From JAFGDI01 sp963667715 (GTDB lineage Bacteria > Planctomycetota > Phycisphaerae > Sedimentisphaerales > SM23-30): a stretch of DNA of 64,000 nt. Made by a program: the position numbers and the translations under genes. Of this stretch, positions 18,327 through 27,106 are shown piece after piece (within the stretch, counting starts at the first letter, position 1; each line of letters starts with the position of its first letter). The stretch lies in assembly GCA_963667715.1 (NCBI GenBank), contig OY763926.1, positions 3,410,001 to 3,474,000 on the forward strand. Reading direction: 5' to 3'. The notes beneath the pieces were generated by a model. The model was not told the origin of the DNA and made no database searches. It worked only from the letters and a program-made list of their open reading frames with translations.

Positions 18327-18419
18327 ATACTGGAATAAAAGGCAATAATTTCATATAATAACCTCCTCTTTGTAAATGTACGCTCACAGAAATAGTTACA
18401 ATCGAAGGATACTTATGTT

Positions 18420-20348
18420 ATGATGAGAATTCAGAGCCTTTTACTGATGTTTATTTCCTTATGCCTGGCTGGCATTGTTCAGGCTGAAACCACTGTAAAT
18501 GCATTATTTTGCGACCACGCAGTCCTGCAGCATGGTATTGATATCCCAGTCTGGGGTACCGCCAATAATGGTGAAAACATAACCGTTGAGATAAGCGATC
18601 AAAAAGTTTCCACAGTTGCCAAAGACGGCAAATGGTCTGTAAGACTTCGCCCTCTTCAGGTTGGCGGCCCTTACACAATGACAATTACCGGCGGTAATAT
18701 CATCACTATCAGCGACATATTAGTCGGTGAAGTATGGATATGCTCCGGCCAGTCAAATATGGAACGTCACCTTGGTCTGGCATTTGGCCAGAAACCAATT
18801 GTAGGCTGGGAAGATGCCGTCAAGACCGCTGATATGCCAAACTTCCGTCAGTTCCATGTAAAAAACAATATCTCATTTGAGCCTATTGACGAATGTGAAG
18901 GTAATTGGGTTAAATGTTCACCTGAAACCGCAGAAGACTTTACAGCAGTGGGCTTTTTCTTCGGACGCGACCTACACCAGAAGCTTAATGTGCCAGTTGG
19001 TATTATCTTTACTGCCTGGGGTGGAACCATAGCCGAAGCCTGGACTAGTGCTGATGGCCTAAAACCAATGGCTGATTTTGCCGATGCCGTTAAAGTTGTA
19101 GACACAATGGCAAACAGTGCAGACCCAACCGCTGATTTTGAGAACCTATTCCAGAGCTGGCTTGTCAAGTACGATGCCGGTTCAAATCCAAATGCTCCAT
19201 GGTATCTGCCGACAACTGATACCAGCAGCTGGCCAACAATGAACCTGCCTCAGCAGTGGGAAAACTCTGCTCTGCCAAACTACGATGGCATGGTATGGTT
19301 CAGCAAAACTATCGACCTGCCGGAAGACTGGTCAGGTAAGGAAGGGGTTGTCAACCTTGGCCCGATCGATGATATAGATTGCACATGGGTAAATGGTGTA
19401 AAAGTTGGCAGTTTCGATGCCTGGTATGTTGACAGATCATACCAGATACCAACTGAAGTATTAAAAGCTGGTAAGAATACAGTCACAGTACGTGTACTGG
19501 ATACCGGTGGAAACGGTGGTATTCTTGGCACACCAGACAAAATGTCGATAAACTGCCCAACAGCAGCCACACCAATAATCTCATTAGCAGGTGAATGGAA
19601 ATACAATGCTTCTGTTAACACCAACGAGAAGCCTTCTGCCCCGCAGAAACCTGGCAATAACCCTAATATTGTTACTGTTCTTTACAATGCTATGCTCCAC
19701 CCTCTCCAGCCATATGCTATTCGCGGTGCGATCTGGTATCAGGGTGAATCTAATAACAGCCGTGCAAGGCAGTACCGTGAACTCTTCCCGCTTATGATCA
19801 AAGACTGGCGTAATAAATGGGAACAAGGTAACTTCCCGTTCCTGTTTACCCAGATCGCCCCACACTGGGAAATGACGCCGGAACTAAGAGAAGCTCAGCT
19901 TATGACCCTTACTCGTTCGCCAAACACTGCAATGGCTGTTACGACCGACGTAGGTGATGCCCAGGATATTCACCCGGCAGATAAAGGTCCGGTTGGCAAG
20001 AGATTGGCTCTGGCCGCTCTGGCTCTGGCATATAATGAAAACATTGAATATTCAGGGCCATTATATAGCGATATGAGTACCGACGGCAATAAAATCACTT
20101 TAAGCTTTACTCATATCGGCAGTGGCCTAATGGCTAAAGATGGGCCACTGAAAGGATTCATAATTTCCGGTAAGGATAAGAATTTCAAACCGGCCAACGC
20201 TGAGATCAAAGACAATACAGTAGTTGTATGGAGCGATGAGGTTACAGAGCCAGTTGCGGTAAGATACGGCTGGACAAATGTTCCAGACGTCAACCTGTTC
20301 AACAAAGAAGGTCTGCCGGCATCTCCATTCAGAACCGATATCGACTAA
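18420..20348 (+). CDS. Secreted sialate O-acetylesterase family protein (copy 1)
   Basis: 642 residues. A signal peptide covers about 1-22 (MMRIQSLLLMFI start, cleaving after VQA). SGNH-hydrolase blocks are split by an inserted beta-sandwich. Block I is VWICSGQSNME with the nucleophilic Ser, block III is IWYQGESNNSRA, and block V is DVGDAQDIHPADK with the Asp/His pair. The insert (about residues 255-400) resembles a carbohydrate-binding jelly roll with WYLPTTDTSSW. Enzymes of this group deacetylate sialic acid, xylan or other acetylated glycans. AAGGA lies 11 bases before the ATG. It is about two-thirds identical by eye to the paralogue at 23643-25559. Confidence 0.9.
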   Translation: MMRIQSLLLMFISLCLAGIVQAETTVNALFCDHAVLQHGIDIPVWGTANNGENITVEISDQKVSTVAKDGKWSVRLRPLQVGGPYTMTITGGNIITISDILVGEVWICSGQSNMERHLGLAFGQKPIVGWEDAVKTADMPNFRQFHVKNNISFEPIDECEGNWVKCSPETAEDFTAVGFFFGRDLHQKLNVPVGIIFTAWGGTIAEAWTSADGLKPMADFADAVKVVDTMANSADPTADFENLFQSWLVKYDAGSNPNAPWYLPTTDTSSWPTMNLPQQWENSALPNYDGMVWFSKTIDLPEDWSGKEGVVNLGPIDDIDCTWVNGVKVGSFDAWYVDRSYQIPTEVLKAGKNTVTVRVLDTGGNGGILGTPDKMSINCPTAATPIISLAGEWKYNASVNTNEKPSAPQKPGNNPNIVTVLYNAMLHPLQPYAIRGAIWYQGESNNSRARQYRELFPLMIKDWRNKWEQGNFPFLFTQIAPHWEMTPELREAQLMTLTRSPNTAMAVTTDVGDAQDIHPADKGPVGKRLALAALALAYNENIEYSGPLYSDMSTDGNKITLSFTHIGSGLMAKDGPLKGFIISGKDKNFKPANAEIKDNTVVVWSDEVTEPVAVRYGWTNVPDVNLFNKEGLPASPFRTDID

Positions 20349-20366
20349 CGATACAACAAGACAAAT

Positions 20367-20408
20367 AAAAAGGGATAATAAACTATATTGCGTTTATTAT
20401 CCCTTTTT
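20367..20408. terminator. Strong bidirectional-type terminator
   Basis: A perfect 17-bp stem, AAAAAGGGATAATAAAC (20367-20383) with its complement (20392-20408), has an 8-nt loop. A-tract and T-tract lie in the arms. It follows the esterase stop by 18 bases. Confidence 0.9.
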
Positions 20409-20486
20409 CATATAGCAGTCCTTAATAACTAACAAACACACAGAAAAGGGTCAATTTTAATATATACTTTTATTAAGGAGTACAAA

Positions 20487-21653
20487 ATGAAACTGAAAAC
20501 TTTTATCTCTCTTATTTGCCTGCTGGCAGTCACAGCTGTCTATGGAGCCGCCAAAACATCACCAGCTCCAGTAGCACCAGTAATGTCAAAGGCTCAAGTC
20601 AAAGCGGGATTAGCATCGCATGACCATGCTTTATTTCTCAGGAACGAATGGATACGCGACCCGTATATCATCATTGGGCCGGACAATTACTATTACCTTA
20701 CCGGCACAACACCAAACGAAAACGATCCCAGAGAACAAAGCGATCCATACAATATCGGGCTAGGGCCTGAATCGATAGTAGGCTGGCAGGTAAGAGTATG
20801 GCGTAGCCTGGATTTGCTCGACTGGGAATATATGGGTGTTGTTTTTACACTAGAAGACACTGCACATTATAAAAGCGGGAAAGGGCCTCTTGCGAAAAAG
20901 CCACGCAGTAAATGGAATCTGTGGGCACCGGAGCTTCACTGGCTCGGAGATAAATGGGCACTGGTCCACTGCCCTGCCAACGTTGCAAGTCTGGCAATTT
21001 CTCAAGGAGCTGATATTAAAGGCCCATGGACACATCCGATGGGAATAGAATTCGTTAATAAGCACGATCCATCGCTCTTTAAGAACAGCGACGGCAACTG
21101 GTGGCTGCTCTGGCTTAATACTATGACCGCACCACTAAATAAGGATTTTACGAAATTAACCGGAGAGCCAGTAAGGATAGATCCTTCCAGTCGCCGCCCT
21201 GATCCTCAGAAAAAAGATGCGACTATCACCCGCATCGGCCACGAAGGTGCAACTATGCGTAAGATCGGCAATAAATACGTACACTTTGGCACTGCCTGGT
21301 CAACTGACATGGGACGTAAAGGATCATATAACCTTTATTATTGCACTTCAGATAAGATCACCGGGCCATTTGGCCCAAGAAAATTCGTGGGCAGATTCCT
21401 TGGCCACGGCACACCATTTCAGACTAAAGATGGTAAATGGTGGTGCACAGCTTTCTTCAACGGCAATGTTCCAACGATTTCCAGAGATGGTATCGAAAGT
21501 TGTGACCTCTCTGACAATGCATACAGTATCAATAATCGCGGCACAACTATCGTCCCACTAGATGTTAAAATACTGGAAGATGGCGATATATATATTCGTG
21601 CTATAGACCCGGCATACGCCACTCCTGGGCCTGACGAAGTACAGAAGTTCTGA
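20487..21653 (+). CDS. Secreted GH43-like five-bladed beta-propeller glycosidase
   Basis: 388 residues with a signal peptide (about 1-20, cleaving at VYG). Three carboxylates sit where GH43/clan GH-F enzymes have them: Asp58 in RNEWIRDPYI (base), Asp194 in NKHDPSLF (pKa modulator) and Glu253 in GHEGATMRK (acid). Other propeller marks are YYYLTGT, KWNLWAPELHWLGDKW and YYCTSDKITGPF. Such enzymes cleave arabinose, xylose or galactose side chains. The gene has its own SD (AAGGAG) and is flanked by strong terminators on both sides, so it is probably monocistronic. It may instead belong to a GH43-related family such as GH117, since no accessory C-domain is present. Confidence 0.82.
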   Translation: MKLKTFISLICLLAVTAVYGAAKTSPAPVAPVMSKAQVKAGLASHDHALFLRNEWIRDPYIIIGPDNYYYLTGTTPNENDPREQSDPYNIGLGPESIVGWQVRVWRSLDLLDWEYMGVVFTLEDTAHYKSGKGPLAKKPRSKWNLWAPELHWLGDKWALVHCPANVASLAISQGADIKGPWTHPMGIEFVNKHDPSLFKNSDGNWWLLWLNTMTAPLNKDFTKLTGEPVRIDPSSRRPDPQKKDATITRIGHEGATMRKIGNKYVHFGTAWSTDMGRKGSYNLYYCTSDKITGPFGPRKFVGRFLGHGTPFQTKDGKWWCTAFFNGNVPTISRDGIESCDLSDNAYSINNRGTTIVPLDVKILEDGDIYIRAIDPAYATPGPDEVQKF

Positions 21654-21680
21654 TCACTATTGATAATCCAAACAAAATAT

Positions 21681-21720
21681 AAAACAGGCCATTAGTACTA
21701 TTCTAATGGCCTGTTTTTTA
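21681..21720. terminator. Rho-independent terminator between GH43 and PNPOx-like genes
   Basis: A perfect 15-bp stem, AAAACAGGCCATTAG (21681-21695) with its complement, ends in T6. The convergent PNPOx-like gene ends at 21735, so it can serve both strands. Confidence 0.9.
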
Positions 21721-21734
21721 TATATAACGACAAA

Positions 21735-22118
21735 TTAAAGCATCTGTTTAGCAGATGTTACTGTAACTTCGAGAACACGGGTAAGAAACGAGAACTTATC
21801 TTTCATCATATCATATTCTTCTCCGCCATCAATAAACCTGGCTTGCCCTTCAACGACAAAACCTGTACCTTGATAGTCTCTGTAACCGAGCACTTCCCGG
21901 CTGCCTAAAGCCAGTTTAATCGTATTGTTAGCCAAAGTATTCTTTTCTGTCTTTTTCATAGCATATGCCGGGATCAGAATACGGTCACTATCACCAGAAA
22001 TAACAACCAGATACGAATTCCAGGTATTGACAATATGAGGTTCTCCCCCCTCCTGCCATGAAACGATACTAACAACACCCTCGTTCTTAATTACATCATA
22101 AAATTTTTCTGTAAGCAT
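21735..22118 (-). CDS. PNPOx-like FMN-binding split-barrel protein
   Basis: 127 residues of pyridoxamine 5'-phosphate oxidase-like fold. It has the N-terminal strand pair VVSIVSWQEGGEPHIVNTW, the FMN phosphate-contacting segment AYAMKKTEKNTLANN, and the later strands VLGYRDYQGTGFVVEGQARF. Such small proteins bind FMN, F420 or haem and act as reductases or flavin carriers. GGAG lies eight bases before the ATG. It is transcribed divergently from an Rrf2 regulator, the usual arrangement for a regulator and its redox target. Substrate unknown. Confidence 0.83.
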   Translation of the reverse strand: MLTEKFYDVIKNEGVVSIVSWQEGGEPHIVNTWNSYLVVISGDSDRILIPAYAMKKTEKNTLANNTIKLALGSREVLGYRDYQGTGFVVEGQARFIDGGEEYDMMKDKFSFLTRVLEVTVTSAKQML

Positions 22119-22141
22119 TATATATTCTCCATCTAAACAAT

Positions 22142-22171
22142 ACTATATACATTCCAGATACTCATTGTCTA
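22142..22171 (-). promoter_or_regulatory. Candidate promoter of the PNPOx-like gene
   Basis: On the minus strand TAGACA (22171-22166) and TATAGT (22147-22142) are spaced by 18 bases, ending 24 bases before the ATG. The hexamers are imperfect, so this is tentative. Confidence 0.4.
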
Positions 22172-22246
22172 CAATTGAATATATAATAACAAACCAAAGA
22201 AAGCAAATCAAAATCCAATAATTATAGATATTATTTATCCAGAATA

Positions 22247-22275
22247 TTGACATTGTATGTTATTAATAGTATTAT
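22247..22275 (+). promoter_or_regulatory. Sigma-70 type promoter of the Rrf2 gene
   Basis: A perfect -35 TTGACA (22247-22252), a 17-base spacer and the -10 TATTAT (22270-22275). It predicts a start near 22282, 28 bases before the ATG. Rrf2 proteins often bind over such promoters, so autoregulation is plausible. Confidence 0.7.
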
Positions 22276-22309
22276 TATTTATATAAGACTATTTATTTGA
22301 GGAAGTTAT

Positions 22310-22816
22310 ATGCAGTTTTCAGTAGGACTAGAATATTCATTACATTGCCTGTTATATATGGTAGATTTTCCAGCTGGGGAGTCAATTGGTATAAAAGAGC
22401 TGGCTCTCTATCAGGGAGTTTCAGAAACGTATTTATCAAAGGCATTTACAAAACTACGAAAAGCTGGAATAGTTCTATCGGTTCCAGGAGTAAACGGCGG
22501 CTATGCCCTGGCCCGCAAGCCAGAAGATATATCATTCTGGAATGTTGTTGAAGCTATTGAAGGCACTACTCCCCTGTTCCAATGCAGCGAGATCAGACAA
22601 AGAGAAGTGTTGCTGGATAAAGACAACCTGCCCGATACTCATACCAAATGCCCATGCCTGATAAAGGTTGTTATGCTTGAAGCTGAAGATCAGATGAGAC
22701 AATATCTGAAAAACAAAACACTTGCCTGGCTGCATGAACAAGTTAAAAATAAGCTGCCGGAAGAACAGCGAAAAGCTACTTCAGACTGGTTCAAAAACAG
22801 TAGAGCACGAAAATAA
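22310..22816 (+). CDS. Rrf2 family transcriptional regulator
   Basis: 168 residues. The N-terminal winged helix-turn-helix has FSVGLEYSLHCLLYM, KELALYQGVSETYLSKAFTKLRKAGIV and the wing GVNGGYALARKPEDIS. Cys92, Cys114 and Cys116 lie in the loop where IscR, NsrR and RsrR hold an iron-sulphur cluster, although the spacing (C-x21-C-x-C) differs from IscR. A C-terminal extension of about 40 residues is charged and helical. GAGGAAG precedes the ATG at good distance. The divergent PNPOx-like gene is its likely target. Redox or nitric oxide sensing is a reasonable guess from family precedent. Confidence 0.9.
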   Translation: MQFSVGLEYSLHCLLYMVDFPAGESIGIKELALYQGVSETYLSKAFTKLRKAGIVLSVPGVNGGYALARKPEDISFWNVVEAIEGTTPLFQCSEIRQREVLLDKDNLPDTHTKCPCLIKVVMLEAEDQMRQYLKNKTLAWLHEQVKNKLPEEQRKATSDWFKNSRARK

Positions 22817-22978
22817 TTACTCATACTGACCGATGGTCAGTTTGAGAGGAGTTAGGATTTAGAATTTAGCAATTAGTTGAATAGAATGACTTCAAAATCA
22901 ACCACCAACAATTAAACCTTTATTGACAGTGGATTACGACACACAAACTAAAATTTACAGTCTGTTTGAGTTATTATA

Positions 22979-23422
22979 TTAGATTGCTACCCCCAGCTTT
23001 GCAATATGATGTTCCAAATGCCTCAGGTAATCATTTATCACAAACTCAATAGATACAAGACCCTGATCACCAGTTGATATTTGCTCAGCAAGTTTATCTG
23101 ATGAAAACTTTGAGATCAGGTCGGCCAAGTGCAGATTATAATAGTACCAAAGGTTCAAAGTAATATTAAAATCAGAGTTTTGATAGCCCTGAACACTTAC
23201 CCATTGCTCCTGATCATAAGAAACAGCCAACTTATCAGCATATTGGACACGAACGATTCGCTGATGATTATTAGCGGCTGAATCTACCAGATGCCCCACG
23301 ATCTCCTTCACACTCCACATATCTGAACTCTCTTTGCAGGATAATTGCTGTTGAGTATATGAACCAAGTTCGCGATATACAATATTTACATTATCCACAA
23401 TCTTAGCAGCTATTTCCTTCAT
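22979..23422 (-). CDS. DinB-like four-helix protein
   Basis: 147 residues from the ATG at 23422, chosen because GGAG sits seven bases upstream; a longer frame to 23485 lacks such a site. The helical pattern with KEIVGHLVDSAANNHQR and the terminal YLRHLEHHIAKL matches the DinB/YfiT metal-binding family, in which three histidines bind a divalent metal. Members include bacillithiol or mycothiol S-transferases and many of unknown role. It is a single gene, convergent with the Rrf2 gene. The exact thiol cofactor or substrate is unknown. Confidence 0.75.
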   Translation of the reverse strand: MKEIAAKIVDNVNIVYRELGSYTQQQLSCKESSDMWSVKEIVGHLVDSAANNHQRIVRVQYADKLAVSYDQEQWVSVQGYQNSDFNITLNLWYYYNLHLADLISKFSSDKLAEQISTGDQGLVSIEFVINDYLRHLEHHIAKLGVAI

Positions 23423-23642
23423 ACAAATCTCCAATAGATTAACATCAAAAAGTATTTCAGTACCACAAAGACCATTATAGAACAATCAAGACATAATTAC
23501 ACATTGTTTTCTAATAGTTATTATATAGTAACACAGAACAATAATTACTGGTTTAACAATTGCAAAGTATATATAATTCGTTAATGCATACCTAATACGA
23601 CATAACGAACATTTACCTTCTACTAAAAGGGGCGACCCAAAA

Positions 23643-25559
23643 ATGAAAAAAACACTAACCATTGCACTATTATTACTTTTACCGTGCTCATTTTCTTACG
23701 CAGAAGTAACTGTGAATTCAATTTTCAGCGACCACGCTATTGTCCAACATGGTATTAACATCCCGGTGTGGGGAAACGCTGACAATGGCGAAAAAGTAAC
23801 AGTTGAGTTCTGTGGCCAGAAAATTTCAGCAAAAGCCAAAGACGGCAAATGGAAAGTATTCCTGAAACCTCTGATCGCTGGCGGCCCATTTAAAATGACA
23901 ATTTCTGGTAGCAACCAAATCAAGATCAATGACATACTTGTTGGTGAGGTATGGGTATGTTCTGGTCAGTCTAATATGGATCGCACCTTGGGCCCTATAA
24001 ATGGTCAACGTGCAATTATTGGCAGTGAAGAAGCTATTAAAAATGCTGATTTTCCACAAATCAGGCAATTTAAAGTTGAAAAGAAGATCGCTTACATACC
24101 TCAGGAAACAACTAATAGCAAATGGACGATTTGTACCCCTCAGACAGCAGCTGGCTTTACCGGCGTAGGATTCTACTTTGCCAGAGAGCTGCACCAGAAA
24201 CTTGATATACCAGTTGGCATAATCTTTTCAGCCTGGGGCGGAACAGTAGCCGAGGCATGGGTCAGCGAGGAAGGCCTAAAACCATTGCCGGAGTTTGACG
24301 AATTTGTTAAAAAGGCCAAAAAAGCTGGTAACATGACACCTGTCGAGCTAGAAAACCAATACTACAAAGATCTGAAAAACTGGTTCCAAAATGACCCAGG
24401 AACGAACTCCCCACACCCATGGTATCTGCCAGATACCGACACAAGTGAATGGCAAACAGTGAAATTGCCTGTATCCTGGGCAAACAGCGGCTTTAGTAAC
24501 TTTGACGGTATTATGTGGTATGCCAAAACAGTTAAACTGCCATCTGATTGGTCTGGCAAAGAGGCTACACTTAACCTTGGTCGTATCGATGATATGGATA
24601 CCACATGGGTCAATGGCATAAAGGTTGGCGTTGCCTGGAAATGGACTACAGAAAGAAGCTATAAAATCCCTGCTGGCATACTCAAAGCAGGTAAAAACTA
24701 TATTGCAGTACGCAATTTCGACAGAGGCGGAGATGGTGGCTTCAGAGGCAAATCAGATGAGCTTTCACTTACCTGCACGAGCTCATCTACCACCAAAATA
24801 CCCCTGGCTAATGAGTGGAAGTTCAATACAACAATTACTAGTGATGGTATGCCAACAATGATCGGTAATAGTCCCAATATAGCGACTGTGCTTTACAATG
24901 GTATGATCGCTCCTTTCCAGCCATATGCTATACGTGGGGTTGTCTGGTACCAGGGAGAATCAAATAACAACCGTACCAAACAATACCAAACTCTTTTCCC
25001 ATCATTAATAAAAGACTGGCGTGACAAGTGGCAGCAAGGTAATTTCCCATTCCTATTCACACAGATCGCCCCATATTGGAAGATGAAACCTGAACTGCGA
25101 GAGGCTCAGATGCTGACCTTATCAAAGTCTCCCAATACTGCTATGGCTGTACTTACTGATGTTGGCGAGGCAAATGACATTCACCCTATCAATAAAGAGC
25201 CGGTAGGGAAAAGACACGCATTGGCCGCTTTGGCACTTGCCTACGGCTATGACATTGAATATTCTGGGCCACTATATAAAGGGTATGAAATAAGCGGCAA
25301 TAAAGTAACTATTAGCTTTACCCACGCTGGCAGCGGACTTATAGCTAAAAATGGGCCACTTAAAGGCTTTACTATTGCTGGCGTAGACAAAGAGTTTAAG
25401 CCAGCCCAAGCAGAGATTAAAGGCAATACCGTAGCAGTATGGAGCGATGAAGTTACCACTCCTGTTGCGGTACGGTATGGCTGGGCAAATGTACCAGACG
25501 TAAATCTGTTCAATAAAGAAGACCTGCCAGCATCACCATTTAGGACAGATATAGAATAA
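23643..25559 (+). CDS. Secreted sialate O-acetylesterase family protein (copy 2)
   Basis: 638 residues with a signal peptide (about 1-20, cleaving after SYA). It has the same architecture as the copy at 18420-20348: VWVCSGQSNMD with the catalytic Ser, VWYQGESNNNRT, and DVGEANDIHPINK with the Asp/His pair, plus the inserted jelly roll with WYLPDTDTSEW. Sequence agreement runs along the entire length, including the conserved C-terminal LPASPFRTDI, so the pair arose by duplication. It has its own upstream region and terminator. Signal peptide and upstream DNA differ from copy 1, suggesting separate regulation. Confidence 0.9.
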   Translation: MKKTLTIALLLLLPCSFSYAEVTVNSIFSDHAIVQHGINIPVWGNADNGEKVTVEFCGQKISAKAKDGKWKVFLKPLIAGGPFKMTISGSNQIKINDILVGEVWVCSGQSNMDRTLGPINGQRAIIGSEEAIKNADFPQIRQFKVEKKIAYIPQETTNSKWTICTPQTAAGFTGVGFYFARELHQKLDIPVGIIFSAWGGTVAEAWVSEEGLKPLPEFDEFVKKAKKAGNMTPVELENQYYKDLKNWFQNDPGTNSPHPWYLPDTDTSEWQTVKLPVSWANSGFSNFDGIMWYAKTVKLPSDWSGKEATLNLGRIDDMDTTWVNGIKVGVAWKWTTERSYKIPAGILKAGKNYIAVRNFDRGGDGGFRGKSDELSLTCTSSSTTKIPLANEWKFNTTITSDGMPTMIGNSPNIATVLYNGMIAPFQPYAIRGVVWYQGESNNNRTKQYQTLFPSLIKDWRDKWQQGNFPFLFTQIAPYWKMKPELREAQMLTLSKSPNTAMAVLTDVGEANDIHPINKEPVGKRHALAALALAYGYDIEYSGPLYKGYEISGNKVTISFTHAGSGLIAKNGPLKGFTIAGVDKEFKPAQAEIKGNTVAVWSDEVTTPVAVRYGWANVPDVNLFNKEDLPASPFRTDIE

Positions 25560-25561
25560 GA

Positions 25562-25579
25562 GTAACCGTGAACGGTTAC
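25562..25579. repeat. Short perfect inverted repeat
   Basis: GTAACCGT-GA-ACGGTTAC directly after the esterase stop codon. The two-base loop is too tight for a simple hairpin, so it could be a protein-binding palindrome or chance. Confidence 0.4.
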
Positions 25580-25600
25580 GAAGATAATATCAAATCATTA

Positions 25601-25636
25601 AAAAAGGAGAGCAAGTACATATTTGCTCTCCTTTTT
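25601..25636. terminator. Rho-independent terminator between convergent genes
   Basis: A perfect 14-bp stem, AAAAAGGAGAGCAA (25601-25614) with its complement (25623-25636), has an 8-nt loop. The T5 tract on the plus strand and A5 on the other make it suitable for both flanking genes. Confidence 0.88.
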
Positions 25637-25658
25637 GGTTTATTATATTACAGGTTGA

Positions 25659-27077
25659 TCAATCCCAATACTCTCTGTCACCTTCCCAGTGTTTGATCTT
25701 CTGGAAATACTCTTCCCGTTTCTCTTGAAATTCCGGGCTGTGGTAGTCGTTATGACATTCTTCACAATTGGTAAAGATCTCTTGATATGGCTCAGTAGGA
25801 TATTCATTATGGAACATACCTGGGCCATGACACATTTCACAGCCGACAGCGGCAAGTTCGGGAGTCTCCTCTTTTGACTTAAACCCTGATTCGTAACGCA
25901 AGCCTACTGTATGGCACTCCATACATTCCGGGTCATTATCACGATTAACATTTTCCAGAGTTGGTACCGCCTGAGCGTGCTTGAGCCCTGACCAGATAGC
26001 GTAGATCTCACCATGACACTCCGGGCCATCACCACAACTGGCACTGCCTACAAAACGATTATCCTCTTCAAGCCCCATACGATCGATCTTTTCAGCTATA
26101 AGGTTCTCGAGCTTCATAGACATCTGATAAGCGTCCATGAGAGCGATAACTGACGGATCAAGATTGAATGAAGAATGAATTGCAATAGCATCAAGCTTGA
26201 GATTTGCTGGAGATGGCGTTTTCCCAGCATCTACCGTAAAACGGGTAATATACTTACTTAAAATACCAGTATCACAGGCCACCGTAGAGTCTGAGATTGA
26301 ATTTATTTCAGGTTCATCACCAAAACCTCGGCAAAGAAATAGATCTATAGCATCTATTTCTTTCAAAGAGCTTACAAGCTCATCATTATCAGATTGAGTT
26401 AGAACAACCAGTAAGGCGTCATCATCCTTTGATAGTCCAAGTTCACCTACCAGCTCCTTAACAGCATTTACCGGCTCAAGAAGCTCCATAGAAACGCCTT
26501 CTTCAGAGTCATAACCATCAGCAATACCCAAAACATAGCTGGTAAGAGTTTTACCTTTATATTTTAGCTTTTTGGTAAAATATCTGTCACCAGAGAAATC
26601 AGCAAGCTTCTCCTCTTTCATATTACTGCAAACAATACGCGGACGCTGATCAGGGTTTATATCAACTATATGGTCATGTAAAAGCTTCAGCTCCCCTGCT
26701 GTCATAGTCACGGCATCATAACCAACACTTTTCATCGACCTGAGGAAAGTATCAAACTTCAGCTGACTCTGACGATCAAAACGCTCTATCATAGGTCCAG
26801 CTTCCAGAATAAGCCTGCCATCTGGTTCCGGAGCAATAATATTGATCGTTTCCGTTCTTCTATCCAGACCTCCAAGCTGCTTTTCTGTACAACCGCAAGG
26901 CTCTATCTGGCCAGCCCAGTTGCCGCTAAGGATAACTGCATAGCCGTCCTTAGCCTTGGCATCTGTCTTTTTTGGTCCGTCTTTTTCGTCAACAGCAACC
27001 GCACCACCAAGAAAACCGGCGATAACGAAAACAAGGCCGACATAAAATGCCGGCCAGTATTTTTTAATTTTATTCAT
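25659..27077 (-). CDS. Exported multihaem cytochrome with UshA-like N-terminal domain
   Basis: 472 residues from the ATG at 27077, which lies downstream of the preceding gene; a longer frame to 27128 would overlap it. A single N-terminal membrane anchor or signal (about 8-28) precedes a UshA/metallophosphatase-like domain containing PCGCTEKQLGGLDRRTE (60-76). From residue 340 on there are three classic haem c motifs, CMECH (385-389), CEMCH (413-417) and CEECH (438-442). One atypical C-x5-CH occurs at 348-355, where homologues normally carry C-x2-CH. The C-terminal part resembles cytochrome c554-type domains. It follows a DUF1573 gene by 29 bases and is probably co-transcribed. A role in periplasmic electron transfer is inferred. 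Confidence 0.8.
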   Translation of the reverse strand: MNKIKKYWPAFYVGLVFVIAGFLGGAVAVDEKDGPKKTDAKAKDGYAVILSGNWAGQIEPCGCTEKQLGGLDRRTETINIIAPEPDGRLILEAGPMIERFDRQSQLKFDTFLRSMKSVGYDAVTMTAGELKLLHDHIVDINPDQRPRIVCSNMKEEKLADFSGDRYFTKKLKYKGKTLTSYVLGIADGYDSEEGVSMELLEPVNAVKELVGELGLSKDDDALLVVLTQSDNDELVSSLKEIDAIDLFLCRGFGDEPEINSISDSTVACDTGILSKYITRFTVDAGKTPSPANLKLDAIAIHSSFNLDPSVIALMDAYQMSMKLENLIAEKIDRMGLEEDNRFVGSASCGDGPECHGEIYAIWSGLKHAQAVPTLENVNRDNDPECMECHTVGLRYESGFKSKEETPELAAVGCEMCHGPGMFHNEYPTEPYQEIFTNCEECHNDYHSPEFQEKREEYFQKIKHWEGDREYWD

Positions 27078-27106
27078 ATCTAAGTCTCTAGATATATTGG
27101 TTTTAA

